Origin: Rheinheimera pacifica | Lineage (GTDB): Bacteria > Pseudomonadota > Gammaproteobacteria > Enterobacterales > Alteromonadaceae | DNA: 64,000 bases | Reading direction: 5' to 3' | NCBI RefSeq assembly: GCF_900108485.1 | Contig: NZ_FNXF01000001.1 | Location: forward strand, 1 to 64,000 | Shown: positions 1-8,252 of the stretch, piece by piece | How positions within the stretch are numbered: position 1 is the first letter of the stretch | How the letters are laid out: each line of letters begins with the position of its first letter | Translations under genes and position numbers: made by a program | The notes under the pieces: model-generated | Told to the model about the DNA's origin: nothing | The model's database searches: none | The model's input: the letters and a program-made list of their open reading frames with translations, nothing else

Positions 1-138
1 TGAAATACTGGAGTATATGCTGGGCTATTACAGCCAGCTCAGGCCACATCACTATAACGGTGGTTTGGCCCCAAACGAAACCGAGCGCAGATATTGGCTT
101 GGCTATAAAGATGTGGCCAAAATTAGTTGACCACTACA
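1..138 (+). mobile_element. 3' end of an IS3-family insertion sequence (transposase C-terminus)
   Basis: An open frame enters from the left edge (codons from base 2) and stops at 128-130. It encodes the last 42 residues of a DDE integrase-core transposase. The segment with QLRPHHYNGGLAPNE is the typical end of the IS3-family OrfB (YN..RPH..LGGL.P). The bases after the stop (TGACCACTACA) end in CA, as IS3 right ends do, so the element probably ends near 138. The rest of the element lies outside the window, so its intactness cannot be judged. It marks the left side of a mosaic accessory region. Confidence 0.75.
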
Positions 139-161
139 GAACTCCAGCTTTTCTCAGTCTT

Positions 162-725
162 TTAAGTATCGAACTTGGTAAAAGGTAATAACCGGGCAAT
201 GTTCCGGGCATCATCAATCCCTCTGTGGTGAGTGCCTTCGAAACACAACCCGTGGTGTTTCAGAGCGTTCGAAAGGCCTGAGCGGCGATTTGAGACCTTA
301 CCCTCGCGCCACCTCTGTTTCAAGTTGATATGCACAAGCTCAAAAAAGTCTGGCGTTATCTGATAACGATGTCGCTCGGCCTGGATTTGATTCCGATCAT
401 AATCCCCCCATGAGCCCCAAGCGGCTAATTCAAATTTTGAGCTCCATGCATTAATTAACTCAACGACTTCCGTATATACAGGTGCCGAATCTACAGCTTG
501 TTGCGTGATACTTGTCAGCTGGCTGCAGAACCTACTTAATTTTGGATGAACCTGTGGACGTACCATAAAAGAGTGTGAATCGATGACTGTGCCGTCATAT
601 GCTGCGATAACACAGCCAAATTCGATAATTTCCATATCATCCACTGTTTGTTTACGATCTAACCCTTCTACGTTTCCATCCCAGCATGTAGCCTCAAGAT
701 CAACGACTAACAAGCATTTTTTCAT
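162..725 (-). CDS. DEDDh-family 3'-5' exonuclease (RNase T/KapD-like)
   Basis: A 187-residue protein made of a single exonuclease domain. The DEDDh motifs are visible: VVDLEATCWD at the N-terminus (Asp9, Glu11), a central Asp in the AWGSWGDYDRN segment, and HHRGIDDARN near the end (His167 and Asp172). Proteins of this fold, such as RNase T, KapD or the DNA polymerase III epsilon proofreader, remove nucleotides from 3' ends of RNA or DNA with two metal ions. There is no signal peptide, so it acts in the cytoplasm. It lies 61 bp downstream of an AbrB-type antitoxin gene on the same strand, where a VapC toxin would usually be. AAAGG lies about 9 bases before the ATG. The substrate cannot be told from the sequence. 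Confidence 0.8.
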   Translation of the reverse strand: MKKCLLVVDLEATCWDGNVEGLDRKQTVDDMEIIEFGCVIAAYDGTVIDSHSFMVRPQVHPKLSRFCSQLTSITQQAVDSAPVYTEVVELINAWSSKFELAAWGSWGDYDRNQIQAERHRYQITPDFFELVHINLKQRWREGKVSNRRSGLSNALKHHGLCFEGTHHRGIDDARNIARLLPFTKFDT

Positions 726-786
726 CTAGTGTACCTTTGGCTAAAAGCGAAACTTACCTTGCCTCTATTGCAAGTAATTGACGGTT

Positions 787-1041
787 TTACTGTAGCCCGC
801 GCAAATCATCAACCACATCAACACGATCAAGCAAAAAGTCTGCATCGGCGGCGTCAAACTCAGCTAAGCTCGACCAAGTCTTTTTAGCTGGCTTTATATA
901 CAGCGCATCACCTTCACGAAAAATATGAACCTCAGTTACATCCGTAAACTCATACTCTTGGGGAATGCATACTGCCTGGCTTCCACCGTAAGTAAATAGC
1001 TTAGCCGTTTTCAAAAGCACACCTTCTTTATAATCACTCAC
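787..1041 (-). CDS. AbrB/VapB-type antitoxin, apparently without a VapC partner
   Basis: An 84-residue protein with the swapped-hairpin AbrB/SpoVT DNA-binding layout of VapB antitoxins. AKLFTYGGSQAVCIPQEYEF is the DNA-binding hairpin, and HIFREGDALYIKPAKKTW the second strand pair. The acidic tail (FDAADADFLLDRVDV) is where such antitoxins usually bind and block the toxin. VapB is normally followed within a few bases by a PIN-domain vapC. None is present here, and the next gene on this strand is a DEDDh exonuclease. It may be an orphan antitoxin, or it may regulate the exonuclease. No vapC remnant is visible in the 61-bp gap. Confidence 0.75.
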   Translation of the reverse strand: MSDYKEGVLLKTAKLFTYGGSQAVCIPQEYEFTDVTEVHIFREGDALYIKPAKKTWSSLAEFDAADADFLLDRVDVVDDLRGLQ

Positions 1042-1282
1042 TTTTACTACTCAGGTTAGCCGGGAGCCAAACGGTGTCAAGCTCGGCCTTACGATTGTTG
1101 TTCCGATTACTCAGAGTTGAAATTATGCCAGAATAGCCGAATTCGCTGTAACATTAGTGGGCACTGGTACGCAAACTCAAGAGGTGATTCTAGCCAGTTG
1201 CCTCAATGCCCTTTAAACGTTATCTGTAACACGACCAATGGATATTTTAAGCCGTTACAGTGAATAGAAGGAGACTAATAGG

Positions 1283-2863
1283 TTGTCAAAATCTTTAAAG
1301 CGCCATGACTTTCCAAGAAAAACAATACTCCTGCTTAAAAATAGAGCTGGAGATGTTTGCTGTAAACCTGATTGTCACGTGCATACTGCAGGTTCTAGTT
1401 CACTTAAGGAAAAGACTGTGAGCATTGGTGTTGCTGCTCACATATGTGCTGCTTCTCCTGGTGGTCCCAGATATAATCCAAATATGTCTGAAGAGCAGAG
1501 AACATCTTACGATAATGGTATTTGGTTATGTCAAACTTGCTCGCGTTTAATTGACGTGGATGAAAGGCGTTTTTCTGTTGAATTACTGCAAACTTGGAAG
1601 CGGGAAGCTGAAGAGTATTCGTTAAAGCGCGTTGGGCAGAAATCGATCACAGAACATGAACGAGACAAAGAGGTTAGAGCAGCCTATGGGCAGGGAGTTT
1701 TAGAGCAAGCCAAAGGTTCTGTTATTGCTGGAGATTCGATATCCAAGGTTATTGAGGGATATGAAAAGAACTTATCAGAACTGGATGAACGATTTCTGAT
1801 CACTGTTGATAAAGCTTCAGCCTCTCATACCATTCATCGTATAGAAGCTAAACCGGGTTATCGTCCAACGATTAATCTGCTGGTTCGAAATACTGATTCC
1901 TTGGACAGCCTCAGGAGATTCCAAGAGTTTGGAGAATCAGTACAACTAGATGGCGATAGTTTTAAGTTTGAAGGCTCAAAGCTTTTTGACATTTTACCTC
2001 CTGGCAGAGGCTCTTTGTTTTTTAGAGGAAAGCCTGAAAAAATAGAAACATATATTCTATTTAGATCCGATAGGTCTGGCGACGACTGTGAACTAGCTTA
2101 TTTTCATTCAAATATGACATCTGGTTCGAAAGGAGTTTCAATTAACGGAAGTGGATTATCTGGATTATTTACGCTGAAAGCCACTGCAACGCAGGATGAA
2201 GGGACTCGTCTTAACGCCAAATATTCTATTGAACCATGGCTAGGAAAAAGGTTAGACAAGCTCGCTTATTTCCCCAAATTACTAAAAGCAAAAACTTTTC
2301 TAGAGAAGCACCCCGATGCAAGGCTTGTCATTGAGTTTCATCATCAAGGTCAGCCGATTATCTTTGACTCAATCAAGTATAACCATACGGGTTTTAAAAA
2401 CGGATTTCTGGAGAGCATCAGCATTATCGACTATTGCAGAGCCATTGCGGAAAATTTCCCTGAATCTTTGATTTTTAAGGAATACGCAGTGAGCGATAGA
2501 GAATATGAACAAATAAAACGCTATTACAGCATTCTCAAAGGAGGTTCGTTTCCTGTTAATGAAGGCAATCAGTTTTGCGAGGGTGATTTAGACGAAGGCA
2601 TGGAAACCTCCATTGACTACTGGGAAAGAGCTGGTGAAGGGTGGCTCAGATGTGAAGAGGGACCTAGTGAAAATGCGACAAATGTATTAGGAAACATGGT
2701 TGTTGCACCACCAATGCATGCGGTAGTTCATCGCTATTCAATGGCTTTATTTTGCCTTCTGGATGGAAAGGAAAAGGGGAAATTAAGCTTTACGATCAAC
2801 GCAGTAAAGGACTCCACTTTAGAGTGGTCTTTTGATAAAAGCCGTAAATGGTTTCTGCTCTAG
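1283..2863 (+). CDS. HNH-like nuclease domain fused to an unknown C-terminal domain (defence-type protein)
   Basis: A 526-residue protein with a TTG start, placed 9 bases after a good AAGGAG site. The first 110 residues form an HNH-like zinc module: Cys26/Cys27 and Cys31, then GVAAHICAASPGGPRY with His53, then NGIWLCQTCSRLID with Cys83 and Cys86. This module is common in anti-phage proteins, fused to varied effector or sensor domains. The last HNH histidine is replaced by Ser87, a change I associate with this subfamily, so the domain may cut DNA weakly or only bind it. Residues 150-526 match nothing I recognise. They are soluble, without membrane segments. GC content is lower than in the flagellar half of the window, which suggests transfer. 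Confidence 0.6.
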   Translation: MSKSLKRHDFPRKTILLLKNRAGDVCCKPDCHVHTAGSSSLKEKTVSIGVAAHICAASPGGPRYNPNMSEEQRTSYDNGIWLCQTCSRLIDVDERRFSVELLQTWKREAEEYSLKRVGQKSITEHERDKEVRAAYGQGVLEQAKGSVIAGDSISKVIEGYEKNLSELDERFLITVDKASASHTIHRIEAKPGYRPTINLLVRNTDSLDSLRRFQEFGESVQLDGDSFKFEGSKLFDILPPGRGSLFFRGKPEKIETYILFRSDRSGDDCELAYFHSNMTSGSKGVSINGSGLSGLFTLKATATQDEGTRLNAKYSIEPWLGKRLDKLAYFPKLLKAKTFLEKHPDARLVIEFHHQGQPIIFDSIKYNHTGFKNGFLESISIIDYCRAIAENFPESLIFKEYAVSDREYEQIKRYYSILKGGSFPVNEGNQFCEGDLDEGMETSIDYWERAGEGWLRCEEGPSENATNVLGNMVVAPPMHAVVHRYSMALFCLLDGKEKGKLSFTINAVKDSTLEWSFDKSRKWFLL

Positions 2864-2904
2864 ATGCTCAACATATGAGCTTTTAGCAATATATCCAGTA
2901 GCCT

Positions 2905-3045
2905 TTAGACCAGCTTCCTAATAACCTTTGCCAGAGATGGAGCATGCCTGTTGAGAAATGATTCAAAGGTTTTCTCATTACCTATCAGGACGATAGATTT
3001 CAAGCCCTCATAGAGCTCTGCCATCAGTAAAGCAGCACTAATCAC
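2905..3045 (-). pseudogene. Possible 3' remnant of a lost gene
   Basis: The complementary strand has a 46-codon open stretch from GTG at 3045 to TAA at 2905-2907. Its product has a protein-like composition, including MAELYEGLKSIVLIGNEKTF and NRHAPSLAKVIRKLV. An in-frame stop lies just upstream, so nothing longer survives. I do not recognise the family. It could be the tail of a gene cut when the island was assembled, or a chance frame. Confidence 0.25.
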
Positions 3046-3124
3046 CTAATCATTGGATGCGGTAGACTTATTCTCCCCATTCCTACAGAATGACTTCTTA
3101 GTGTTCATCTCCAAAGGCCTCCCC

Positions 3125-3871
3125 ATGCATATCCGGCTACTCAGCGATATACATATCGAGTTTGCCGATTTTAAAGCATCAGCAGCAGGTGCTGACGTTG
3201 TCATCCTCGCTGGGGATATTTATGTCGGAACCAAAGGGATTGACTGGATCAATGCCCAGGCGTTTGATTGCCCGGTGATTTACGTTCTTGGCAACCATGA
3301 GTACTACTCACATAAGTATCCGGGGCTCGTCGCTAAGATGAAGCTTAAAGCCCAGAATACCAACATCTTCGTACTGGAAAAAGACAGTATTGCCCTTGAT
3401 GGTGTACGTTTTCACGGGGCAACGATGTGGACAGACTTCAACTTGTTTGGCACCCCAGAGCTGTCTGGCTATGCTTGCCAGCAGATGATGAATGACTATC
3501 GCAAGATACGACGGGAACCCAGTTACAGCAAATTACGCGCTGTTGATGTGTCCATCATTCACCTTCAATCGAGACGTTGGCTTGAAGAAAGTTTGAAATC
3601 GTCCGATTGTAAAACCAATGTCGTTGTCACTCACCATGCGCCCAGCATACACTCAATCCCAGAGCGTGATCGGGAGGATAAAATTGCGCCCGCATACGCA
3701 TCTGACTTGGAGGCCTTCATTCACAACCACCAGCCAGACTTTTGGTTTCATGGCCATGTTCATGAGAGCGCTAATTACAACATTGGACCATGTAACGTGC
3801 AATGCAATCCCAGGGGATACATTCACCATCTTAATGAAAGATTTAATTCGGAATTACTGATATCTATCTGA
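3125..3871 (+). CDS. Calcineurin-like metallophosphoesterase
   Basis: A 248-residue metallophosphoesterase with all signature motifs in order: DIH near the start (LLSDIHIEF), GDIYVG, LGNHEYY, VTHHAPS and GHVHES. These residues bind two metal ions and hydrolyse phosphomono- or phosphodiesters. A longer frame opens at a TTG at 3053, but the family begins right at MHIRLLSDIH, so I chose the ATG at 3125. No signal peptide is present, so it is cytosolic. It lies between an HNH protein and a large helicase, all on the same strand but with gaps of 260-400 bp, so they need not form one operon. The substrate (nucleotide, nucleic acid or protein) is unknown. Confidence 0.8.
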   Translation: MHIRLLSDIHIEFADFKASAAGADVVILAGDIYVGTKGIDWINAQAFDCPVIYVLGNHEYYSHKYPGLVAKMKLKAQNTNIFVLEKDSIALDGVRFHGATMWTDFNLFGTPELSGYACQQMMNDYRKIRREPSYSKLRAVDVSIIHLQSRRWLEESLKSSDCKTNVVVTHHAPSIHSIPERDREDKIAPAYASDLEAFIHNHQPDFWFHGHVHESANYNIGPCNVQCNPRGYIHHLNERFNSELLISI

Positions 3872-3912
3872 CGATGTGCGAATATAACTCTGGAGCCGTA
3901 TCAAGCATTTAA

Positions 3913-4165
3913 CAATATGGCTCATTGGACAATGACGAATTACTTGCCGAACCAAATTGGCAACCTCCTTGGTCAGAAAAAAATAAGTAGAAGCTGAACG
4001 TTACCGAGATCGACAGTCAAAGGCTAAGTATTTTGGTCGAACTCCAGATATAAAAAACAGTGCAGGAGCAGAACCTGAGGCGCAATCAATAGGGGAAGAA
4101 ATCCTATGAGAGTGTTTCAACGTGGAGATATTGTCAAAGCGTATTTAAATCTGGCACCCGGCTAG
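3913..4165 (+). pseudogene. Relic of a mazEF/pemIK-type toxin-antitoxin module
   Basis: In this 408-bp gap three short frames line up like a decayed toxin-antitoxin pair. Frame 3913-3990 encodes GSLDNDELLAE followed by an acidic Trp-rich tail, like a PemI/MazE C-terminal region. Frame 3987-4109 ends in SIGEEIL and a stop, a common antitoxin ending. Its TGA overlaps an ATG at 4106 (ATGA), which opens a frame encoding MRVFQRGDIVKAYLNLAPG, a convincing MazF/PemK N-terminus that stops after 19 codons. Frameshifts and truncation mean nothing functional is expected. The rest of the gap, 4166-4279, holds only the ribosome-binding site of the next gene. Confidence 0.45.
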
Positions 4166-4279
4166 GAGTTACAAGATGAACAGAGACATTTCCTAAACTA
4201 ATTCTGAGTCACTACACTTTAGATCAGTGCCCTAATAATCTTTGTCCTGTTTGAAAATTATTTATCGCAAGGAAGAGCT

Positions 4280-7200
4280 TTGACTGAGCAAGAGAAAATT
4301 GTCCGCTATTGGCACACTATAGAGTTGCTGCAGCCGCAATCAGCCCCTAAGTTGAAGAAGCGAAGAAAACTTTACGATGCATACATTCATGACACGCGAA
4401 TTGGGCATCCCGTCCCTCCGTGGTCAACCGCAAGTATTGTTTCAAAGCAACACCTACCCGAGGGTCGAGTCTGGAGCCACACGCTCTTCGCCCATATTTA
4501 TGACAGCCGACGTGTTGCTGAACATCTCAACGAGGTTTATGGTGCTGACCAAGGCTATCGAGAACCCCAGTTCAGAGAATCGGCGCTATTTGCAGCAAAA
4601 TTCGACATGGCAGGTCATTTTGTTGATGATAGTTTCGTTCTCTCCAGCGAATCATGGTTTCTGGGGCGTGTACTGGCGAGGAAGGATTGGACCCGAGGTT
4701 TCGAGGATGATCAAAGGGCCGCTGGCGAAAAAGCGAAAGTGCTGTTTGAGGGGCAAGTGTCCGGTGAGGCGCTGCATGAGCTAACAGCATGGATCCTGCA
4801 ATACCTGGGTCTTGAGGGTTTCTTTGGTGAAATGAATGATAAAGTGTTTCGTTTTCGCTCCCAACCACTCAATCCCAGTAAACCAGAATCGGAAGACGAT
4901 CCACTCAATAGCTTCCTGCTAGACGATCTTGCCGCTGTTGCCGACAGTCTCGGTAATAACGTGCAAAGCGTACCGCTAGATCAATATCTGCGCAAACACG
5001 ATATGCTGCAACGTCTGCACGTAGACGATGACAATGTATCGTTATCACTGATCGACCACTTGATGCCCGATGCCTATGCCATGGGTTGTTGGCCCTCTGA
5101 TGGCCATATGGGGCTTGTGCATTCCCAGCAACTAGCAGTAAATACAATTCTGGCCACCATTGGGAAATCCCAAGGGCTAATAGGCATTAACGGCCCTCCA
5201 GGTACTGGTAAGACGACACTGCTGCGCGACTTGATTGCCGCTATTGTGACCAGTCGGGCCGATGTGCTTTCCAAGTTGCGTCGTGCTTCTGATGCATTCG
5301 TCTTTAATGGGCTAGAAACGGCTAACGACAACGGTAAGCAGCAGGTCTGCTTTAAACTCAATCCCGACCTGTATGGTTTTGAGATCGTCGTGGCTTCGTC
5401 CAATAACGGCGCAGTGGAAAATGTTACACTCGAATTACCCCAGCGCGACAAGATCGATGAGAGCTGGCTGCCTGAGTCGGAGTATTTCTCTGATCTCGGT
5501 GAACTGGTTAGTGGGAAACCTGCGTGGGGGTTAATTTCAGGAGCGTTGGGTAGTAAGGCGCGGCGAACCAAATTTGTGCAGCGCTATTTCTTTGGACAGA
5601 GTCCTTCCACTAACGATGATCAGGTAAACCTGGAAGCCGAAGAAGACGATGAGTTTGGAGATATTGTGGACTCATCGTTTTCAGCGTCTGCCATGGCAGA
5701 GAATAATCCTGTAGCACACGAGGACCAGACTAAGAGGTCGGCAGGCAAGGAAGAAGAGCAGAAAGGCTTTTTCGGATTTCTGAATGCATGTGCTGAGGTA
5801 AACAAAGATCGGTCCCCGGAACAACGCCAAGCGATGTGGAAGCAAGCGATTGCTGATTACGAGGCCGCTAAAGCTGAGGTACACAAAACGAGTGAGGCAG
5901 CCAGTCGCATCCGTAAACTAGTCCAAGCCATCAGCAAGACTAAAAAGATGGTAACAGAGCAATCAAAGGCCCTCGGAGTACTCAAAACAGAGCTTACCGA
6001 CGTGAACGCTCAGCTTTATCGCTTGGATTTCGAGGAAAGCCGCCCCGCAAATATGGCACTCAAACAAAGTTTGGATGCTCTTGAAATGCATCAAGCCTGG
6101 AAACCAGGATTTTGGGCGAAAGTATTCAGTTTCTGGGCAATACAAAGAGACTGGGATGCTAAGCGGGAACGACTCGAAGACTTACATAACATAGCAAAAT
6201 CTGAATTCAGCAGGATCGCACGCCTCGTCAACCAACTGGGGGTATCTAAGGATAGTCTGGAAAAAAAAACTGCCGATACGGAATATGAGCTTCAACGCCT
6301 AAATATCCAATGCCAAGCCCTCACTAACGATGCTATCAACGTGGCGGGTTACGGCAAAGCCGAACATCTCCTGGCTTGGTTACACGAGGGAGTCATTGGC
6401 CGAGGCGATGCCATCGAACTGGCCGAGCCATGGCATATCGAAGGTTGGCGCCAGGCGCGCGCGCGAGTATTTATAGAGGCTCTCAAGCTCCATCGGACAT
6501 TCTTTGAATTGGAAGCACACCGAATACGCTCCAACCTGTTTCTTATCAATGGGATCTTGACTGGAACCCGCTATCAGGGTATTTCGCACGATGCCATTCG
6601 TTCGGCTTGGGCATCGCTGTTCATGGTAGTGCCAGTGTTGAGTACTACCTTCGCGTCGTTTGCTCGTTCATTCGGCTCATTAGGGGCCAGCGAGATAGGC
6701 TGGTTGCTGGTTGATGAAGCAGGACAAGCTCCACCCCAAGCAGCGGTTGGCGCATTATGGAGGTCCCAACGGGCTCTGCTGGTGGGTGACCCCCTACAAC
6801 TCAAGCCTATTGTCACGGTCTCCGATGCAGTACTCGAACATATGCGTACACGTTATCAGGTAGATACCCATTGGCTACCCAATCGGCAATCTGCGCAAAC
6901 GTTAGCTGATGAGGCAACCCGTTGGGGACGAATGGCAGGACCTGCTGAAGATAAGAGTTGGGTAGGTTTACCACTCGTCGTACACCGCCGCTGTGACAAA
7001 CCTATGTATGCACTTGCCAATCGCATCGCTTACGATGGAGCGATGGTGTATGGAACTATTGCACCGCGACCTGATAAAGAGACACCTGCTAGTCTTCAAT
7101 CTGGATGGGTGCAGGCCAGTGGGAGATCTGAAGGTAACTGGGTGCCAGTTGAAGGCAAAGCCCTTCAGACGCTGCTTGCTTTGTTACATGAAGATGGTGT

Positions 7201-7585
7201 GCAGGCTGCCGATATTTCTGTCATTACGCCCTTCAGAGCAGTTCAGCAGAACCTTAAGCGGATGCTGGGCAGCAAGATGGTATCAGGCACAATCCATACC
7301 ATGCAAGGCAAAGAGGCATCTGTTGTCATCATGGTATTGGGTGGTAATACTGAGGGCTCAGGAGCGCGTGACTGGGCGGTATCAGAACCGAATCTCCTGA
7401 ACGTGGCTGTAACGCGTGCCAAGCGACGCTTCTATGTGATTGGTGATAGAAACGACTGGAAGAACCGGGCGTTGTTTTGCGATGTCATGGACTTATTGCC
7501 ATTATTGACACTTCCTGAGCGAACGATGGATAGCTTGCCATTATCTCAAAAACAAACCGCTGGGTTGGCTGACATCAATCAATGA
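4280..7585 (+). CDS. Large superfamily 1 helicase (Upf1/DNA2-like AAA domains)
   Basis: A 1,101-residue protein with a TTG start and AAGGAAG 6 bases upstream. Helicase motifs are complete: Walker A INGPPGTGKTTLLRD near residue 305, Walker B LLVDEAGQAPPQAA near 810, VGDPLQLKPI near 836, VITPFRAVQQN near 985, TIHTMQGKEASVV near 1003 and NVAVTRAKRRFYVIGD near 1041. About 500 residues separate Walker A and B. That insert includes an acidic low-complexity stretch and a coiled coil (about 520-700). The first 290 residues are an unassigned N-terminal domain. No nuclease domain is visible. Similar stand-alone SF1 helicases occur in bacterial defence islands, which fits the HNH and phosphoesterase genes upstream. 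The function is not established. Confidence 0.8.
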   Translation: MTEQEKIVRYWHTIELLQPQSAPKLKKRRKLYDAYIHDTRIGHPVPPWSTASIVSKQHLPEGRVWSHTLFAHIYDSRRVAEHLNEVYGADQGYREPQFRESALFAAKFDMAGHFVDDSFVLSSESWFLGRVLARKDWTRGFEDDQRAAGEKAKVLFEGQVSGEALHELTAWILQYLGLEGFFGEMNDKVFRFRSQPLNPSKPESEDDPLNSFLLDDLAAVADSLGNNVQSVPLDQYLRKHDMLQRLHVDDDNVSLSLIDHLMPDAYAMGCWPSDGHMGLVHSQQLAVNTILATIGKSQGLIGINGPPGTGKTTLLRDLIAAIVTSRADVLSKLRRASDAFVFNGLETANDNGKQQVCFKLNPDLYGFEIVVASSNNGAVENVTLELPQRDKIDESWLPESEYFSDLGELVSGKPAWGLISGALGSKARRTKFVQRYFFGQSPSTNDDQVNLEAEEDDEFGDIVDSSFSASAMAENNPVAHEDQTKRSAGKEEEQKGFFGFLNACAEVNKDRSPEQRQAMWKQAIADYEAAKAEVHKTSEAASRIRKLVQAISKTKKMVTEQSKALGVLKTELTDVNAQLYRLDFEESRPANMALKQSLDALEMHQAWKPGFWAKVFSFWAIQRDWDAKRERLEDLHNIAKSEFSRIARLVNQLGVSKDSLEKKTADTEYELQRLNIQCQALTNDAINVAGYGKAEHLLAWLHEGVIGRGDAIELAEPWHIEGWRQARARVFIEALKLHRTFFELEAHRIRSNLFLINGILTGTRYQGISHDAIRSAWASLFMVVPVLSTTFASFARSFGSLGASEIGWLLVDEAGQAPPQAAVGALWRSQRALLVGDPLQLKPIVTVSDAVLEHMRTRYQVDTHWLPNRQSAQTLADEATRWGRMAGPAEDKSWVGLPLVVHRRCDKPMYALANRIAYDGAMVYGTIAPRPDKETPASLQSGWVQASGRSEGNWVPVEGKALQTLLALLHEDGVQAADISVITPFRAVQQNLKRMLGSKMVSGTIHTMQGKEASVVIMVLGGNTEGSGARDWAVSEPNLLNVAVTRAKRRFYVIGDRNDWKNRALFCDVMDLLPLLTLPERTMDSLPLSQKQTAGLADINQ

Positions 7586-7994
7586 CACTGTTGAGCCAAG
7601 GTTTTGGCCCTGATGCTCCTAATAGGGCTGGGAGATTGCGCTCAGCATTACTCTCAGCATAAAACAATTAACTGTCTATCTAACTGAAAACTGGCAGTCA
7701 TCATCAAAAATTGGTTCTCATTAACGAGCGATAACTCAGAGCAGTAAGCTCCTCAATAGTTTAAGCATAAAGAGGATTTCTGTAATCTAATGACAGAAAT
7801 GATCATAAAATTACTTTCGAGGTCTTTATGCAATTCAGAAAGTTCATTTTATGATTAAAAAACAAGAGTTCATTTTATGGTTAAAAAACAAATAAGTGAT
7901 TGATATTTAATAAACCTAAAAGTTCACTTTATGCTTAAAACGACATTTGACACCTTGCCCGATGAGAACGCGTCGTTCGACCACCAATGTGCCT
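7586..7994. other. AT-rich non-coding stretch at the island edge
   Basis: There is no credible gene between the helicase and the structured repeats. An inverted repeat, TTTCTGT-N9-ACAGAAA, lies at 7777-7799. Three AT-rich direct repeats follow at 7841-7940. The sequence then changes to GC-rich chromosomal character near 7950. I take this as the right edge of the accessory region, probably the leftover promoter/operator zone of a deleted gene. No tRNA or clear attachment site is visible. Confidence 0.5.
7841..7940 (+). repeat. Three AT-rich direct repeats (iteron- or operator-like)
   Basis: AGTTCATTTTATGATTAAAA at 7841 is followed without a spacer by AGTTCATTTTATGGTTAAAA at 7867, then by AGTTCACTTTATGCTTAAAA at 7921. 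Copies 1 and 2 also share the AACAA after the core. Start-to-start distances are 26 and 54 bp, close to one and two units. Such phased repeats usually bind a dimeric regulator or a replication initiator. A CRISPR array is unlikely because the first two copies have no spacer. Confidence 0.65.
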
Positions 7995-8165
7995 GGAGCA
8001 TATTGGAACAGCTTTAGCTGGCCCCATCGGGGCGAGTATCAGGATGATACGAGTAATAACGTCAGGAGCGTTTTTGAACAGCTCTGCTGGCCCGAAGGGC
8101 GAGGGCAGGATAGCCCGAGTAATCGCGGCGGGTGCACTCACACCACTAACAGCTTTAAAGCCGCC
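7995..8165. repeat. Tandem structured repeat with covarying stems (two full units and a partial third)
   Basis: Unit A is 7995-8064 and unit B 8065-8130; both begin GGAGC. A degenerate partial unit starts at 8131 (GGTGCA). Each full unit folds into three hairpins in the same order. Stem 1 is CAGC/GCTG. Stem 2 is GCCCC-atc-GGGGC in A and GCCC-gaa-GGGC in B. Stem 3 is GTATC/GATAC in A and GGGC/GCCC in B, always around an AGGAT loop and followed by CGAGTAAT. Stem 3 differs completely in sequence yet still pairs, which indicates selection for, or inheritance of, structure. It could be an RNA motif or a dispersed REP/MITE-type repeat. Confidence 0.6.
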
Positions 8166-8252
8166 GTTTGTCTTACGCTTAGCTGACAGGCTGCTGCCTT
8201 ATGCTAGTATCGTCCCCGGTATCATACTAATAACAACCAGGGAGTTTCACCG

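Noticed and set aside
7841-7940. CRISPR-like repeats
   Set aside because: The first two copies are directly adjacent with no spacer, the third is at an uneven distance, and no cas gene is near.
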